The notes beneath the pieces were generated by a model. That model was not told where the DNA came from, did not search any database, and saw nothing but the letters and a program-made list of their open reading frames with translations. The position numbers and the translations under genes were made by a program. A stretch of DNA of 55,699 bases from Rheinheimera mesophila (lineage in GTDB: Bacteria > Pseudomonadota > Gammaproteobacteria > Enterobacterales > Alteromonadaceae): assembly GCF_000986865.1 (NCBI RefSeq), contig NZ_LAVS01000019.1, positions 1-55,699 on the forward strand, written 5' to 3'. Positions 26,566 to 35,667 of the stretch are shown here, piece after piece. Position 1 is the first letter of the stretch; every line of letters begins with the position of its first letter.

Positions 26566-29500
26566 TCAGTCCTCTACCAAAGCAAAACAACAATAAAAAG
26601 TGGCTCCCTGCCCTTCGACTGATTCAAAGCCGATCGAACCCTTCATGCCCTGAACCAATTCTTTTGAGATTGCCAGGCCAAGACCTGTGCCACCTGTTTG
26701 TCGGGTGTCCGAGGCATCCGCTTGTGAGAATCGCTGAAAAATGCGCTCACGGAATTTTTCAGGTATACCAGGCCCTTGGTCTGATACGGCGATACGTACC
26801 AATTTTTCGTTCAGGCTCAGCTCTACCTGCACTGTCGCCGCTGTGGGAGAAAACTTAATCGCATTACTCAGAAAATTAGACAGCACCTGGATCAATCGTT
26901 TGGCATCGACTTTGATGCAGGCATCACTGATGTGGCTTTGAATCGTCAACTGAATATGCCGTTCTTGCGCCATCGGCTTATTGGCGTCTACGGCTTGCTG
27001 CACTAAAGGCAATACCAGTTCAGTTTTTAAATCAAACTGCATTTTGCCTGCGGCTATTTTTTCAATATCCAGTAAATCATTGATCAGTAAAGTTAAGCGT
27101 TGGCAGTTTTTATAGGCAATACCGATCAGACTCCTGATCTTTTCCGGCATATCGCCCATCACTCCCCCATGCAACAAGCCCAAAGCGCCGGTAATTGAAG
27201 TCAGAGGCGTGCGCAGCTCATGACTAACGGTCGAGACAAATTCATTCTTCAGACGTTCAATCCGTTTTCGATCGCTGATATCCCGCACTGTACAAATGTA
27301 AATCAACCGCCCTTGCCTGCGAACCACAGAGAGAGCCATTTCCATCGCAAAAATGCTGCCATCCGCCCTGAGCCCTTCCAGTTCACGGTTGCATCCCAAT
27401 ACAGGCTTCACACCAGGTGTAGGCAGATAAGCCTGCTGAGAGTCCTGATGCTGCCGCAGCACAGCAGGCAACAAGTTTGTTGCATAATGCCCAAGTAAAT
27501 CTTCAGCCTTGCAACGGAACAATGCCTGGGCTGCCGGGTTCATACTGGCGATTCGACCGTTTTCGTCAATGGTAATAATACCGTCGACCACATTGTTTAA
27601 TACCGTTTGTGTGTGCTGCGCATATTCTTTACTGACTTGCTCCGCATCTTTACGTTGCGACACGGACAAGGTTTGCGCCATAACGGCGGCGATAGCGCTG
27701 GCAAAAGCTTCTTCATCGGAGTGCCATTGCCTTTTCGGCCCTATATGTTCCAGACACAACACGCCTACTACTTTGCCAGCAATAATGATACCGGCATCGA
27801 GCATGGAGCTGATCCCCAGGGGTTTAAGATAACCTTCGGCAAATTCACGGGTTGCCGGATCCTGAACTGCATCATTGGCGCAAATCCAGCCACGCGAGGC
27901 CACCGCAGCAAAATACTCGGGATAGTCCGCTTGTCTTAACAGGAGTTGACCTGAATGTTGCTGCCCTTCGCTTTGTTGCAAAGCCAGGCAAAACATCTCA
28001 TCTCCCTGCTCCGACAACATCCAGATACTGACCCTGCTGCAAAGAATGGCGGCAGAGGTGGCACGAACCAGATTCGTGGCAAACGCCAGGCAGTCACCAT
28101 TGGCGACCGCTTCATCCATCACAAGTTGAGTTAAGGTGGCACGCTGCCGTGCTGTCCTGCTCTGACTGTCTTTTTCCTCAGATTCAGCCGTTTTTCTGCT
28201 GCTGATGTCCAGACAAATCACCACAAAACCCGACAGTTGATTTTGCTCACTGCAGACGGCATCACACTCCAGGCTAAGCCAACAGGGCTGAGCCTGCGCA
28301 TTCAGACAAAACACTTCTTCGGAAAATCCTGCGCCGAGGCTCAAGGCCTGCTGGATCCGTTCCAGTACTGAGCTATCCATTTTTTGGTTCGCGAACACCT
28401 GAGTCATGGCTTTGCCATGAAGGTAAACTGCACTGCACCCAGATAAACGTTCAAATGCCGGATTAACCCACTCGATCCGTCCCTGAGTGTCTGTGACCAG
28501 AACACCATTACTGGTCCGGCTCACCACCAAAGATAATCTGTCCAGTGAGGCTGTGCCCTGCTCTACTTTTTTCTCCAGTTGCGCAAAAGCATCGCTGAGC
28601 CTTTTTGCCATCAGGTCAAATGAACGGATCAAACCATTGAGTTCAAAGACCGGAGTCTGACGAAGCAGCGTCTGAGTTTTTTCACCACAAGCTAACTGAT
28701 CGGCACTCTGATGTAAGGCTTCTATCGGCTGCACCAATTTACGACTTAACACAAAAATTAATAAGGCCCCACCCAACAGTGCCAGTAAAATTAACCAAAG
28801 CGCCTGCAATGAACTTTCAGCCACAAACCCCATCAGTTGCTGCTGCGGTAACACCACAGCGATACGAAGTTTCAAGCCCTGAGAGTCGTTAAACTCGTTA
28901 AAATTCAACAAGTAATATTGGCCATCCAGCTCAAACTCTGACTGACCAGCGGCGTGCTGTTGTTGACGTAACACCCTGGCCGCCCTTTGCAACAGCGGGT
29001 GTTCACTGTGGCTGGCCTTCACCTGAGCACTGGTTAACCCCTTTTCAGTTAACAAAGCCGCCTTCACCGAGGAAGCGACCAGGTACTCTTGCGGATCCGT
29101 GATAAAAATAAAGCCACCCTCTACCGACTGAGTCTGCAGATACAGCTCAAGATGCTGCAAACTCATATCTGCAGCCACAACAGCCTGCAACTGACCCGTT
29201 TTGTCAAAAACCGGGGCAGCCAGACCAACGCCTAAACCGTCGAACGACTGATATTTATAAATGGGGTACCAACTGGGTTTCCCTTGCTGCACGGCATGCT
29301 GAAACCAACTGCGGGTTCTGGCATCGTATGGCTGGCCCTGCTCCAGAGCAGCCCCGGCTAAACCTGAGTTCTGCAGTGCATAGCGGACTCGGACTAAATT
29401 CGACTGCATGGAGCTCAGTAAAGTTAACTGACCATCGCTAATGTTCCGGTTCACTCCCAGATAACGGCCATCGGCAAATCCCACTGAAGCATAGGTCAGG

Positions 29501-29820
29501 TAAGGCGCCTGGCGAATTTGTACCGTCAGATAGCGTGTTAAATCATGCCCGGACTGCAGATCCAATATGCCGCTGTCTATCGATTGCAAAGTCGAATCCA
29601 GTACAGTTTTAGGGACATTTAACAGGTAATACAGATGAGAGTTAATGCGCAAGCTGATTTGATCCGCCAGTCTCTGGCCGTAATGCAGAGCTGCTTGCTG
29701 TCCGTTGATGTATGAAATGATGGCGACCAAGCTCGCCGTAAGGATAAACAGCAGCAACACAGGAACTGTAAAAAACATCCGCAGGGATATGCCATAGCGT
29801 GGCGCGCCGTCTGACCTCAT
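26566..29820 (-). CDS. multidomain sensor histidine kinase (dCache-HAMP-PAS-GAF-PAS-HisKA-HATPase)
   Basis: 1084 aa. TM1 (about 15-35), a periplasmic double-Cache domain (about 40-330; DARTRSWFQHAVQQGKPSWYPIY is typical), TM2 (about 333-355), HAMP, coiled coil, PAS (about 430-540), GAF (about 560-720), second PAS (about 735-845), HisKA with the phospho-His in VSTVSHELRTPLTS (about 864), and ATPase motifs NFLSNAIKFSP, DQGPGIP, GGTGLGLAIS. No receiver domain is fused and the next gene (a NarL-type regulator) has its own kinase, so the cognate regulator is elsewhere. Extracellular small-molecule sensing is likely; the ligand is unknown. Confidence 0.88.
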   Translation of the reverse strand: MRSDGAPRYGISLRMFFTVPVLLLFILTASLVAIISYINGQQAALHYGQRLADQISLRINSHLYYLLNVPKTVLDSTLQSIDSGILDLQSGHDLTRYLTVQIRQAPYLTYASVGFADGRYLGVNRNISDGQLTLLSSMQSNLVRVRYALQNSGLAGAALEQGQPYDARTRSWFQHAVQQGKPSWYPIYKYQSFDGLGVGLAAPVFDKTGQLQAVVAADMSLQHLELYLQTQSVEGGFIFITDPQEYLVASSVKAALLTEKGLTSAQVKASHSEHPLLQRAARVLRQQQHAAGQSEFELDGQYYLLNFNEFNDSQGLKLRIAVVLPQQQLMGFVAESSLQALWLILLALLGGALLIFVLSRKLVQPIEALHQSADQLACGEKTQTLLRQTPVFELNGLIRSFDLMAKRLSDAFAQLEKKVEQGTASLDRLSLVVSRTSNGVLVTDTQGRIEWVNPAFERLSGCSAVYLHGKAMTQVFANQKMDSSVLERIQQALSLGAGFSEEVFCLNAQAQPCWLSLECDAVCSEQNQLSGFVVICLDISSRKTAESEEKDSQSRTARQRATLTQLVMDEAVANGDCLAFATNLVRATSAAILCSRVSIWMLSEQGDEMFCLALQQSEGQQHSGQLLLRQADYPEYFAAVASRGWICANDAVQDPATREFAEGYLKPLGISSMLDAGIIIAGKVVGVLCLEHIGPKRQWHSDEEAFASAIAAVMAQTLSVSQRKDAEQVSKEYAQHTQTVLNNVVDGIITIDENGRIASMNPAAQALFRCKAEDLLGHYATNLLPAVLRQHQDSQQAYLPTPGVKPVLGCNRELEGLRADGSIFAMEMALSVVRRQGRLIYICTVRDISDRKRIERLKNEFVSTVSHELRTPLTSITGALGLLHGGVMGDMPEKIRSLIGIAYKNCQRLTLLINDLLDIEKIAAGKMQFDLKTELVLPLVQQAVDANKPMAQERHIQLTIQSHISDACIKVDAKRLIQVLSNFLSNAIKFSPTAATVQVELSLNEKLVRIAVSDQGPGIPEKFRERIFQRFSQADASDTRQTGGTGLGLAISKELVQGMKGSIGFESVEGQGATFYCCFALVED

Positions 29821-29933
29821 AACAATAAAAAGCTCCGGACTGTCCTGGTTACCCCTCCCAGTATAGCGGCGATATCAATACTTACTCTGTCTTAAATCAG
29901 TTACTTAACGAATTTGATCTGCCAAGGGCGATG

Positions 29934-30578
29934 TTAATGGATCAGGCCAAGCTCCAGAGCCAGCAACACAGCTCTGGTCCTGTCCCGCACTCCTAATTTC
30001 GCCAGGATGCTGGAGATTTGATTTTTTATCGTGCCTTCTGATTTATACAGTGCGCTGGCGATTTCTTTATTGGCATAGCCGGATGCCATCAGTTGCAAAA
30101 TTTGTAGCTCTTTTTCAGATAAGGCTTCAATAGTAGCAGGACGGGGGAAATGGCTCACCGGGCTCAAACCAGACAACAAACGTTCTGTAATACTGCTCTG
30201 AAAACAGGTACCACCTTGCTGCAGAGTTTGAATGGCAGCGACTAAGCTTTCCAGCGATACATCTTTGAGTAAATACCCTTTGGCACCGAGCTGAATACTT
30301 TTTAACACCAGATCATGTTCTTCAAAAGTGGTCAGGATCAGCACGGGCGTCTTCAGTTGCTGCTGCTTTAATAACTCCAGTGTGGCCACTCCATCGACTT
30401 TAGGCATGCACAAGTCGAGTAAAATCACATCAGGTTGATGTTGTTGCACCAGTTCCACCACAGTAGAGCCGTCCTGAGCTTCGGCCACCACTTCAATCAA
30501 ACCTGACAACTGCAATAAACTTTTAATGCCCTGACGGATCAGCATTTGATCGTCAACCAGCATAACTCGTAGCGTCAT
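29934..30578 (-). CDS. NarL/DesR-family response regulator
   Basis: 214 aa. Receiver with LVDDQMLIRQG, phospho-Asp in VILLDLCMPKVDG, Thr/Lys at LTTFEEHD and YLLKD; the C-terminal LuxR-type HTH reads EKELQILQLMASGYANKEIA...VRDRTRAVL. Start at MTLRVMLVDD is set by AGGA in the preceding gene and by the overlap with the kinase stop (ATGA); an open frame 42 codons longer is a shadow of the kinase end. Works with the adjacent DesK-like kinase. Confidence 0.9.
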   Translation of the reverse strand: MTLRVMLVDDQMLIRQGIKSLLQLSGLIEVVAEAQDGSTVVELVQQHQPDVILLDLCMPKVDGVATLELLKQQQLKTPVLILTTFEEHDLVLKSIQLGAKGYLLKDVSLESLVAAIQTLQQGGTCFQSSITERLLSGLSPVSHFPRPATIEALSEKELQILQLMASGYANKEIASALYKSEGTIKNQISSILAKLGVRDRTRAVLLALELGLIH

Positions 30579-31708
30579 AGTGCTAATCCTGCAGGTAAAG
30601 TTACCCGTAACTGAAAATGGCCATCTTCGACCTGCCACTCCAATGCGCCTGCACAAGAGACCACGCGCTCTCTCATGCCTGTTAAGCCATTGCCGGGTTT
30701 CCAATCTGGCGCTACTTTGCCATTATCCGACATCACTAACTCCACGGCCTGCACAGCAGGGGTTACTGATAAATAAAACTCTGTGGCCTGGCTATGTCTT
30801 AAGGTATTAGTTAAGGCTTCCCGAACTATTAACAACAACTGCTGCGCCACTTTGACATCTGCAAGTTCGACATCCGCAGGGCAATCCCAACGCACAGTCA
30901 CTCCGGGTACATCGGTCAACAACTTGTCCAGCGCCTGATAAACAGAAAACTGCTGCTGTTGCCTCAGGGCGCTGACCGCTTCTCTGACGTCAGACAACAG
31001 CAATTTAGCAATCTGATGACATTGATCCACTTTGGCCTTCGCTTCGCCTTCGGTTAAATGCCCCGCGACCTGCAAATTAATAGTTAAGGCCGTCAAATGA
31101 TGACCTAATACATCATGTAAATCCCGGGCAATACGACTGCGCTCCTGCTGTTGTGATGCCATCATCAACAAATCCTGAGTCGCCAGTAAATGCTGATGGG
31201 TTTGCTGTAATTCCTGTTTGGCTTTTTGTTCAGAGCGGGCCTGATTGGTCATCAAAAGGGCAAAAAAATGAAAGCTGCTGTACAACAGCCCGGTGATCCA
31301 CATAGAACGTTGCTCGAGCACCGAATCCACCCCAAACCAAAGTCCTAACACAGCAACAGCGACAAGTACCGCGGTTCTCATTGGCAGCAGATAAGGTAAA
31401 ATCGACACCCAGATAATGTTTAAGATCGCCAGATAGTCCAGCGGCAATATCCAGTTCAACGCCAGAGCAGATAACAACTGCAGCACATAACAACCGAGGG
31501 CAAGCCGGGGTAAAGCCCCGATCCGCTCATCACTGCGGGTTACCCAATAAAAACAAGCCCCATTGAGCAGAAACAGCGGAATAACCCAGGGCCACAAAGA
31601 CCAAAGTGCGTCCCGACTCCACATCAGGGATAGCGTCAGCACAAAGACCAGAAACCAAGTCAGTAATCCGGCCAATACATCCCATGCTATTGAATTCTTT
31701 AGTCTCAT
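30575..31708 (-). CDS. DesK-like sensor histidine kinase (HisKA_3)
   Basis: 377 aa. Five or six TM helices (about 10-160) with very short loops, so the signal is probably sensed in the membrane, as for DesK (lipid order). A coiled coil leads to the HisKA_3 box RSRIARDLHDVLGHHLTAL; the ATPase domain shows REALTNTLRHSQAT and SDNGKVAPDWKPGNGLTGMRERV. Start placed at MRLKNSIAWDVLAG; the frame is open 57 codons upstream across the divergent promoter. Overlaps the regulator by four bases. Confidence 0.85.
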   Translation of the reverse strand: MRLKNSIAWDVLAGLLTWFLVFVLTLSLMWSRDALWSLWPWVIPLFLLNGACFYWVTRSDERIGALPRLALGCYVLQLLSALALNWILPLDYLAILNIIWVSILPYLLPMRTAVLVAVAVLGLWFGVDSVLEQRSMWITGLLYSSFHFFALLMTNQARSEQKAKQELQQTHQHLLATQDLLMMASQQQERSRIARDLHDVLGHHLTALTINLQVAGHLTEGEAKAKVDQCHQIAKLLLSDVREAVSALRQQQQFSVYQALDKLLTDVPGVTVRWDCPADVELADVKVAQQLLLIVREALTNTLRHSQATEFYLSVTPAVQAVELVMSDNGKVAPDWKPGNGLTGMRERVVSCAGALEWQVEDGHFQLRVTLPAGLAL

Positions 31709-31861
31709 GTCGTTGAACGGCCTGAAGCATCCTGTTTTTAGTATGCCTGATTTCAGGTCTGGCTCAATAGGCCAAAAGTCACAGTACAACATCCTTACTT
31801 CCGGCACCTGTGTGCTGCGACCAAACACTCTAGGCTGTATGCATCTGCCAAAGGGAGAACC

Positions 31862-32611
31862 ATGATGGTGATAATCCATAGTCTGTTATTAAAATTACAT
31901 ATCCTGGCCGGGGTGGTTGCACTGCTGCTGTTCTGGCTGCCAATGTTCAGCCGTAAAGGTAGCGTATTGCATCGCCGCTCAGGCCGTTATTATGCGTATC
32001 TAATGAAAGCTGTGGCCTTGAGTGGTCTGGTGATGACTACTCTGGTTTGGTTTGATCCTGTTGAAATTAAAGGCGCAGGTTTAATGGTTGATGGCCAAAT
32101 CCCGCAGCGTAAATTCGACTTCTTGCTGCTGATGAATCTGTTTTTATTTTTACTCAGTCTGCTGACCTGGGTCACTATCCGTCATGCGACCGGCAGCCTT
32201 TTGTGTAAACAAAACCGCGAGCCATTAAAACACTGGAGTTATCAGGCGCCGGTCTGGTTACTGCTCTTGGTGGCACCTTATGCCGCCTGGCAGGGATGGC
32301 AGTTTACTATGCCACTGGTGATGGTGTTTGCCGGGATCTCTTTAGTCACCTGCATTAGCATTCTGAGTTACTTGCATACCAAAACAGTCACCGCCAATCG
32401 CTGGTTGATAGAGCACGCCAGTGCCATGATTGGGTCTGGCATAGCCGCCTACACCGCATTTTTTGCCTTTGGCGGCCGCGCTTTATTTGCTGAGTTCTTA
32501 ACAGGCCATTGGATCATGTTGCCCTGGTTATTACCCAGTTTGATAGGTGTGCCTGTCACATTCTGGTTTAAGCGCCGTTTATCTTCACCGCAGAACCAAT
32601 CAGCCATCTGA
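31862..32611 (+). CDS. multi-TM membrane protein (DUF2306-like)
   Basis: 249 aa, seven or so hydrophobic helices. The N-terminus (LKLHILAGVVALLLFWLPMF...RRSGRYYAYLM) has the conserved His in TM1 and the G-RxxG loop seen in DUF2306-like or heme-oxygenase-like membrane proteins; assignment is tentative. Tandem ATG codons follow AAGGGAG. It is divergent from the DesK/DesR-like pair and shares its intergenic region, so it is a likely target of that system. Confidence 0.6.
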   Translation: MMVIIHSLLLKLHILAGVVALLLFWLPMFSRKGSVLHRRSGRYYAYLMKAVALSGLVMTTLVWFDPVEIKGAGLMVDGQIPQRKFDFLLLMNLFLFLLSLLTWVTIRHATGSLLCKQNREPLKHWSYQAPVWLLLLVAPYAAWQGWQFTMPLVMVFAGISLVTCISILSYLHTKTVTANRWLIEHASAMIGSGIAAYTAFFAFGGRALFAEFLTGHWIMLPWLLPSLIGVPVTFWFKRRLSSPQNQSAI

Positions 32612-32616
32612 ACACC

Positions 32617-32643
32617 GGGGGAATTTCATAAAAATTCCCCTTT
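32617..32643 (+). terminator. probable terminator after the DUF2306-like gene
   Basis: GGGGAATTT (32618-32626) pairs with AAATTCCCC (32632-32640), followed by TTTAAATTT. Only a short T run. Confidence 0.6.
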
Positions 32644-32758
32644 AAATTTAATGATTTAAAAATATTTCAGAAAAATTCCTGCTTTTTTGTCAAATCAGGC
32701 AAACTATTTTCCATGCCGGTACGACTTATCATCAATATAACTTCATCACAGATCAAAA

Positions 32759-33322
32759 GTGTTTAAACGCAGCGACGAGAGCTTAATAGAAAAAGCCATA
32801 GGCGGCGATGCCAAAGCCTGGCAGCAATTGGTGTCGAGATATCAGGCACCCCTGTATTATTTTGGCCTGCGTTTATTGGGCTCGCCCGACGACGCCCGCG
32901 ATTTATTGCAGGATGTCTTGATCGTCTTGTGCCGAAATCTGGCGCAATACAGAGGTGACAGTTCCTTTAAAAGCTGGTTGTTTGGCATAGCCAACTACAG
33001 AGCCATGGATATGCTCAGAAAGCGTAAAACGACCACCGAGTTTACCGAGGAGCATGACTTTTATGATGATGAAGCACCCAGTTTTGAACAACAGTTGTAT
33101 GGCCAACAGACACAGCGACTGGTGCAGCAGCAATTGCGTTGCTTGCCGCCGGAACAACGTTTGGTGGTCGAGCTGAGGTTTTATCAGCAATTTACTTTTG
33201 ATGAAATTGCCGATCAGTTGGCGCTGTCGAGCAATACCATCAAATCCAGATTTTACGCGGCCTTAGATAAACTGCGCACGCAGTTGGAGTTAGCAGATGT
33301 CGAACAGTCAGCAAATTTTTGA
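32759..33322 (+). CDS. ECF (sigma-70 family group IV) sigma factor
   Basis: 187 aa. Region 2: YFGLRLLGSPDDARDLLQDVLIVL and SSFKSWLFGIANYRAMDMLR; region 4: LPPEQRLVVELRFYQQFTFDEIADQL...NTIKSRFYAALDKL. GTG start (FKRSDESLIEKA) after an AT-rich leader with no strong Shine-Dalgarno. It overlaps the next gene by 26 bp, implying coupled translation with a candidate anti-sigma factor. Such sigma factors usually drive their own operon; the upstream 140 bp contains a candidate GGCAAAC element but no site I can certify. Confidence 0.9.
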   Translation: MFKRSDESLIEKAIGGDAKAWQQLVSRYQAPLYYFGLRLLGSPDDARDLLQDVLIVLCRNLAQYRGDSSFKSWLFGIANYRAMDMLRKRKTTTEFTEEHDFYDDEAPSFEQQLYGQQTQRLVQQQLRCLPPEQRLVVELRFYQQFTFDEIADQLALSSNTIKSRFYAALDKLRTQLELADVEQSANF

Positions 33323-33923
33323 AGCCTGGCTGGCCGGAAAAATCACGGCCAGCGAATGCGAACAGCAACTGGACCCACAAAGCGAATGGCTTGAGCGTTT
33401 TCATACAGCACAGATGTTACAGCGTCAGGCCAAAGCGCCCTTTTACGCCCCAGTGCCGGAAATCGACACTATGCCGATGTTTAGCCAGCAGTGGCAGCGT
33501 CCGGCCAAAAGCAACAACTGGTGGCCTAAATTAAGCGTGGCATTTTCAGTGCTGGCGCTGGTGGTCAGCTTATCTCCGCTGGAGCTGCAAATGCAGGACA
33601 GTGGCCTGACGTTAAGCTGGCGTGGCGGACAACAAATGCAGCAGCAACAACTGGAAACCTTATTGGCCAGCTATCGTAAAGAGCAGCAGGATTACATTCA
33701 GACCCAGTTGCAGAACAGCCAACAGCAGCAGGCCTCACAGCTCATTTTGCTAAAAGATTACTTAACCGAACAACAAACCAAAGAAAGACGTACCGACATG
33801 CTGGAACTGGTGGAATACCTCAATCAGCAACGTCAGTCTGACTGGCACTACTGGCAGGAAAATTATCAGCCCAGTCAGGCCAGACTCGAGCTTGGCACGT
33901 CACCGAATACTCAGAACAGATAA
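33297..33923 (+). CDS. single-TM protein, candidate anti-sigma factor
   Basis: 208 aa: a cytosolic N-terminal part of about 75 residues, one TM helix (LSVAFSVLALVVSLSPL, about 80-97), then a periplasmic Gln-rich coiled coil. The N-terminus shows no zinc HxxxCxxC motif and no match I recognise to RseA. Position directly after, and overlapping, an ECF sigma gene with in-to-out topology is the classic anti-sigma arrangement, so the role is inferred from context. Confidence 0.6.
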   Translation: MSNSQQIFEAWLAGKITASECEQQLDPQSEWLERFHTAQMLQRQAKAPFYAPVPEIDTMPMFSQQWQRPAKSNNWWPKLSVAFSVLALVVSLSPLELQMQDSGLTLSWRGGQQMQQQQLETLLASYRKEQQDYIQTQLQNSQQQQASQLILLKDYLTEQQTKERRTDMLELVEYLNQQRQSDWHYWQENYQPSQARLELGTSPNTQNR

Positions 33924-33940
33924 CCCAGTGGAGTCACCGT

Positions 33941-34864
33941 ATGATAAAGACATTCAGTAAAGTCTCTTTAGTCGCAGGCCTGGTCATCGCAAGCCATAGT
34001 TTCGCCGCCACCGAAGTGAATGCCAAACTCGGCCAAAATTTGAAAATTATGCAGGATATACTGCAAAGTTCGTTAGGGGGAGAAAACCACTCTGTGGTTG
34101 GCCGTATTCAACATAGCTATTTGTACGGACAGGGCGCCGCCTTTCGGATGGACAGCAACAGCGGCTGGTTCCGTCACTTTGTCATGCCGCCAATGCCACC
34201 GACAGCACCTGTTGCACCGGGTGCTGCGGCCGCAGTTTCAGCCAATGTAGCACATGCGATCAGTATTTCGGAAAACGGCAACAGCTTTAGCTTTAATTTT
34301 GATGAAGAGGCCGTAGAAGCCATGGTGGAATCGGCTGAAGCCTGGGCAGAACAAATCCAGGATCAGAATGAAAAACTGCGCGACTTACGGGAAGAACGCC
34401 GGGATATAGAGCGGGATTTGCGCGATTATGAACGGGAAAAACGGGATATCGAATTCTCGGCGAAAGTCAGCAAACTTGATGCTGAACAGCAAAAGAAACT
34501 GAAAGAAATTAACCAGAAGTCCGAGCAATTAAAAACAAAGTTAGCGGATTTACAAAAAACACTGTCCGCAGAAGAAGCTGTCTACAACAAACAAAAGGCA
34601 GAGCAGGAAAAACTGGCGAAACAGCGCCAGACTGAACTGGTGGCCAAGGTAGGCCAGGTATTCAGCACAACCTTATGTGATTACGGCGCCAGTTTAAGAG
34701 ACTTAAAAGAGCAGGAATTTGTCTCTTTCCAACTGAGCTTGTCGGGCCGTGACAGCGCCAAAGATCACTATTGGGTGATTAAAAAGTCTGATATTAATCA
34801 GTGTGTCACCGGCAAAATTGATGCGCCCGCGCTGCTGAAAAAAGCCAGTTACTATCAGTATTAA
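33941..34864 (+). CDS. secreted coiled-coil protein of the ECF operon
   Basis: 307 aa. Signal peptide ending SHSFAATE, a region with a Pro-rich patch (MPPMPPTAPVAPG), a charged coiled coil (about 140-235, REERRDIERDLRDYEREK), and a C-terminal globular piece with two cysteines (TTLCDYGAS and DINQCVTGK) that may form a disulphide. No known family. Third gene of the sigma/anti-sigma-like operon, 17 bp downstream, so it may sense or mediate envelope stress; unproven. Confidence 0.7.
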   Translation: MIKTFSKVSLVAGLVIASHSFAATEVNAKLGQNLKIMQDILQSSLGGENHSVVGRIQHSYLYGQGAAFRMDSNSGWFRHFVMPPMPPTAPVAPGAAAAVSANVAHAISISENGNSFSFNFDEEAVEAMVESAEAWAEQIQDQNEKLRDLREERRDIERDLRDYEREKRDIEFSAKVSKLDAEQQKKLKEINQKSEQLKTKLADLQKTLSAEEAVYNKQKAEQEKLAKQRQTELVAKVGQVFSTTLCDYGASLRDLKEQEFVSFQLSLSGRDSAKDHYWVIKKSDINQCVTGKIDAPALLKKASYYQY

Positions 34865-34876
34865 TGACGATTTACG

Positions 34877-34911
34877 CAAGACAACACAGCCCCACCTTCT
34901 GTGTTGTCTTG
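34877..34911 (+). terminator. strong hairpin ending the ECF operon
   Basis: Perfect 13-bp stem CAAGACAACACAG/CTGTGTTGTCTTG with a 9-nt loop, 13 bp past the stop. No T tail, so a terminator is likely but not certain. Confidence 0.6.
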
Positions 34912-34975
34912 ACAGCAGTTGAGCTTCTGACGTACAAAGCCGCCATTGACCTCCTAATCAAGCGGATCAGTTCTG

Positions 34976-35602
34976 ATGCCTTATCAATGGCCAACCTTAA
35001 CAAACTGGCTGGAACAGATAGCCCAACCTTTTTATCAGCAGGGTTATGTGATACTGGAGCAGGCTATCCCGGCCGATTTATGTTGGGCTTTGTATCAGGA
35101 TGTGCAACACCAACAGCTCACTGCAGCCGGAGTTGGACGCCAGGGCCAGCACCAGCTCAATCAGCAGGTAAGACGCGATCACACCGCCTGGCTGAACCAG
35201 AACAACCCGGTGCAGCAGCAGTATTTACAGCAGATGGCCCAACTGCAACAGGATATGAATCGACGCTGTTTTTTAGGACTGATCGATTTCGAAGCGCACT
35301 ACGCCCGCTACCAGCAAGGTGACTTTTATCAGAAACATCTGGACGCTTTTGTTGGCCGCTCGAACCGGGTGCTCTCTACTGTGTGTTATTTAAATACCCT
35401 AGAGCAAGGGGGCGAACTCCTGATTTATAACGAGCAGGACCAGTTGATAAGCCGGGTCCAGCCGAATGCCGGTACTTTAGTGATTTTTGAAAGTTGCCGT
35501 TTTCCGCATGAAGTATTACCTGCCACCACAACCCGCTACAGCATAGCCGGCTGGTTCAGACAGAACAGCAGCATTCAGGGCAGAATTGATCCGCCACAGT
35601 AA
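34976..35602 (+). CDS. 2OG-Fe(II) oxygenase (SM-20/prolyl-4-hydroxylase type)
   Basis: 208 aa. Iron triad visible as HLD in YQKHLDAFVGR and the distal His in CRFPHEVLPA; the 2-oxoglutarate Arg is probably in TRYSIAGWFR. CYLNTLEQGGELLIY is the typical central strand pair. The family hydroxylates proline or other residues on proteins (known), but the target is unknown. Start ATG at 34976 after a region overlapping an alternative frame that I regard as a shadow. Confidence 0.85.
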   Translation: MPYQWPTLTNWLEQIAQPFYQQGYVILEQAIPADLCWALYQDVQHQQLTAAGVGRQGQHQLNQQVRRDHTAWLNQNNPVQQQYLQQMAQLQQDMNRRCFLGLIDFEAHYARYQQGDFYQKHLDAFVGRSNRVLSTVCYLNTLEQGGELLIYNEQDQLISRVQPNAGTLVIFESCRFPHEVLPATTTRYSIAGWFRQNSSIQGRIDPPQ

Positions 35603-35667
35603 GAAAAAACTCTCGCACTGCGCGCTGCTTCAAGGCAAGATAGTAAGAAAAATCGGGAATAACACCT

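Noticed and set aside
32685-32735. ECF-type promoter (GGCAAAC...TACGAC) before the sigma gene
   Set aside because: Plausible, but the consensus for this ECF group is not known to me and a single instance is not evidence.
34864-35322. 152-codon plus-strand frame overlapping the 2OG oxygenase
   Set aside because: Different frame from a clear oxygenase with conserved iron ligands; composition is that of a shadow and no Shine-Dalgarno precedes it.
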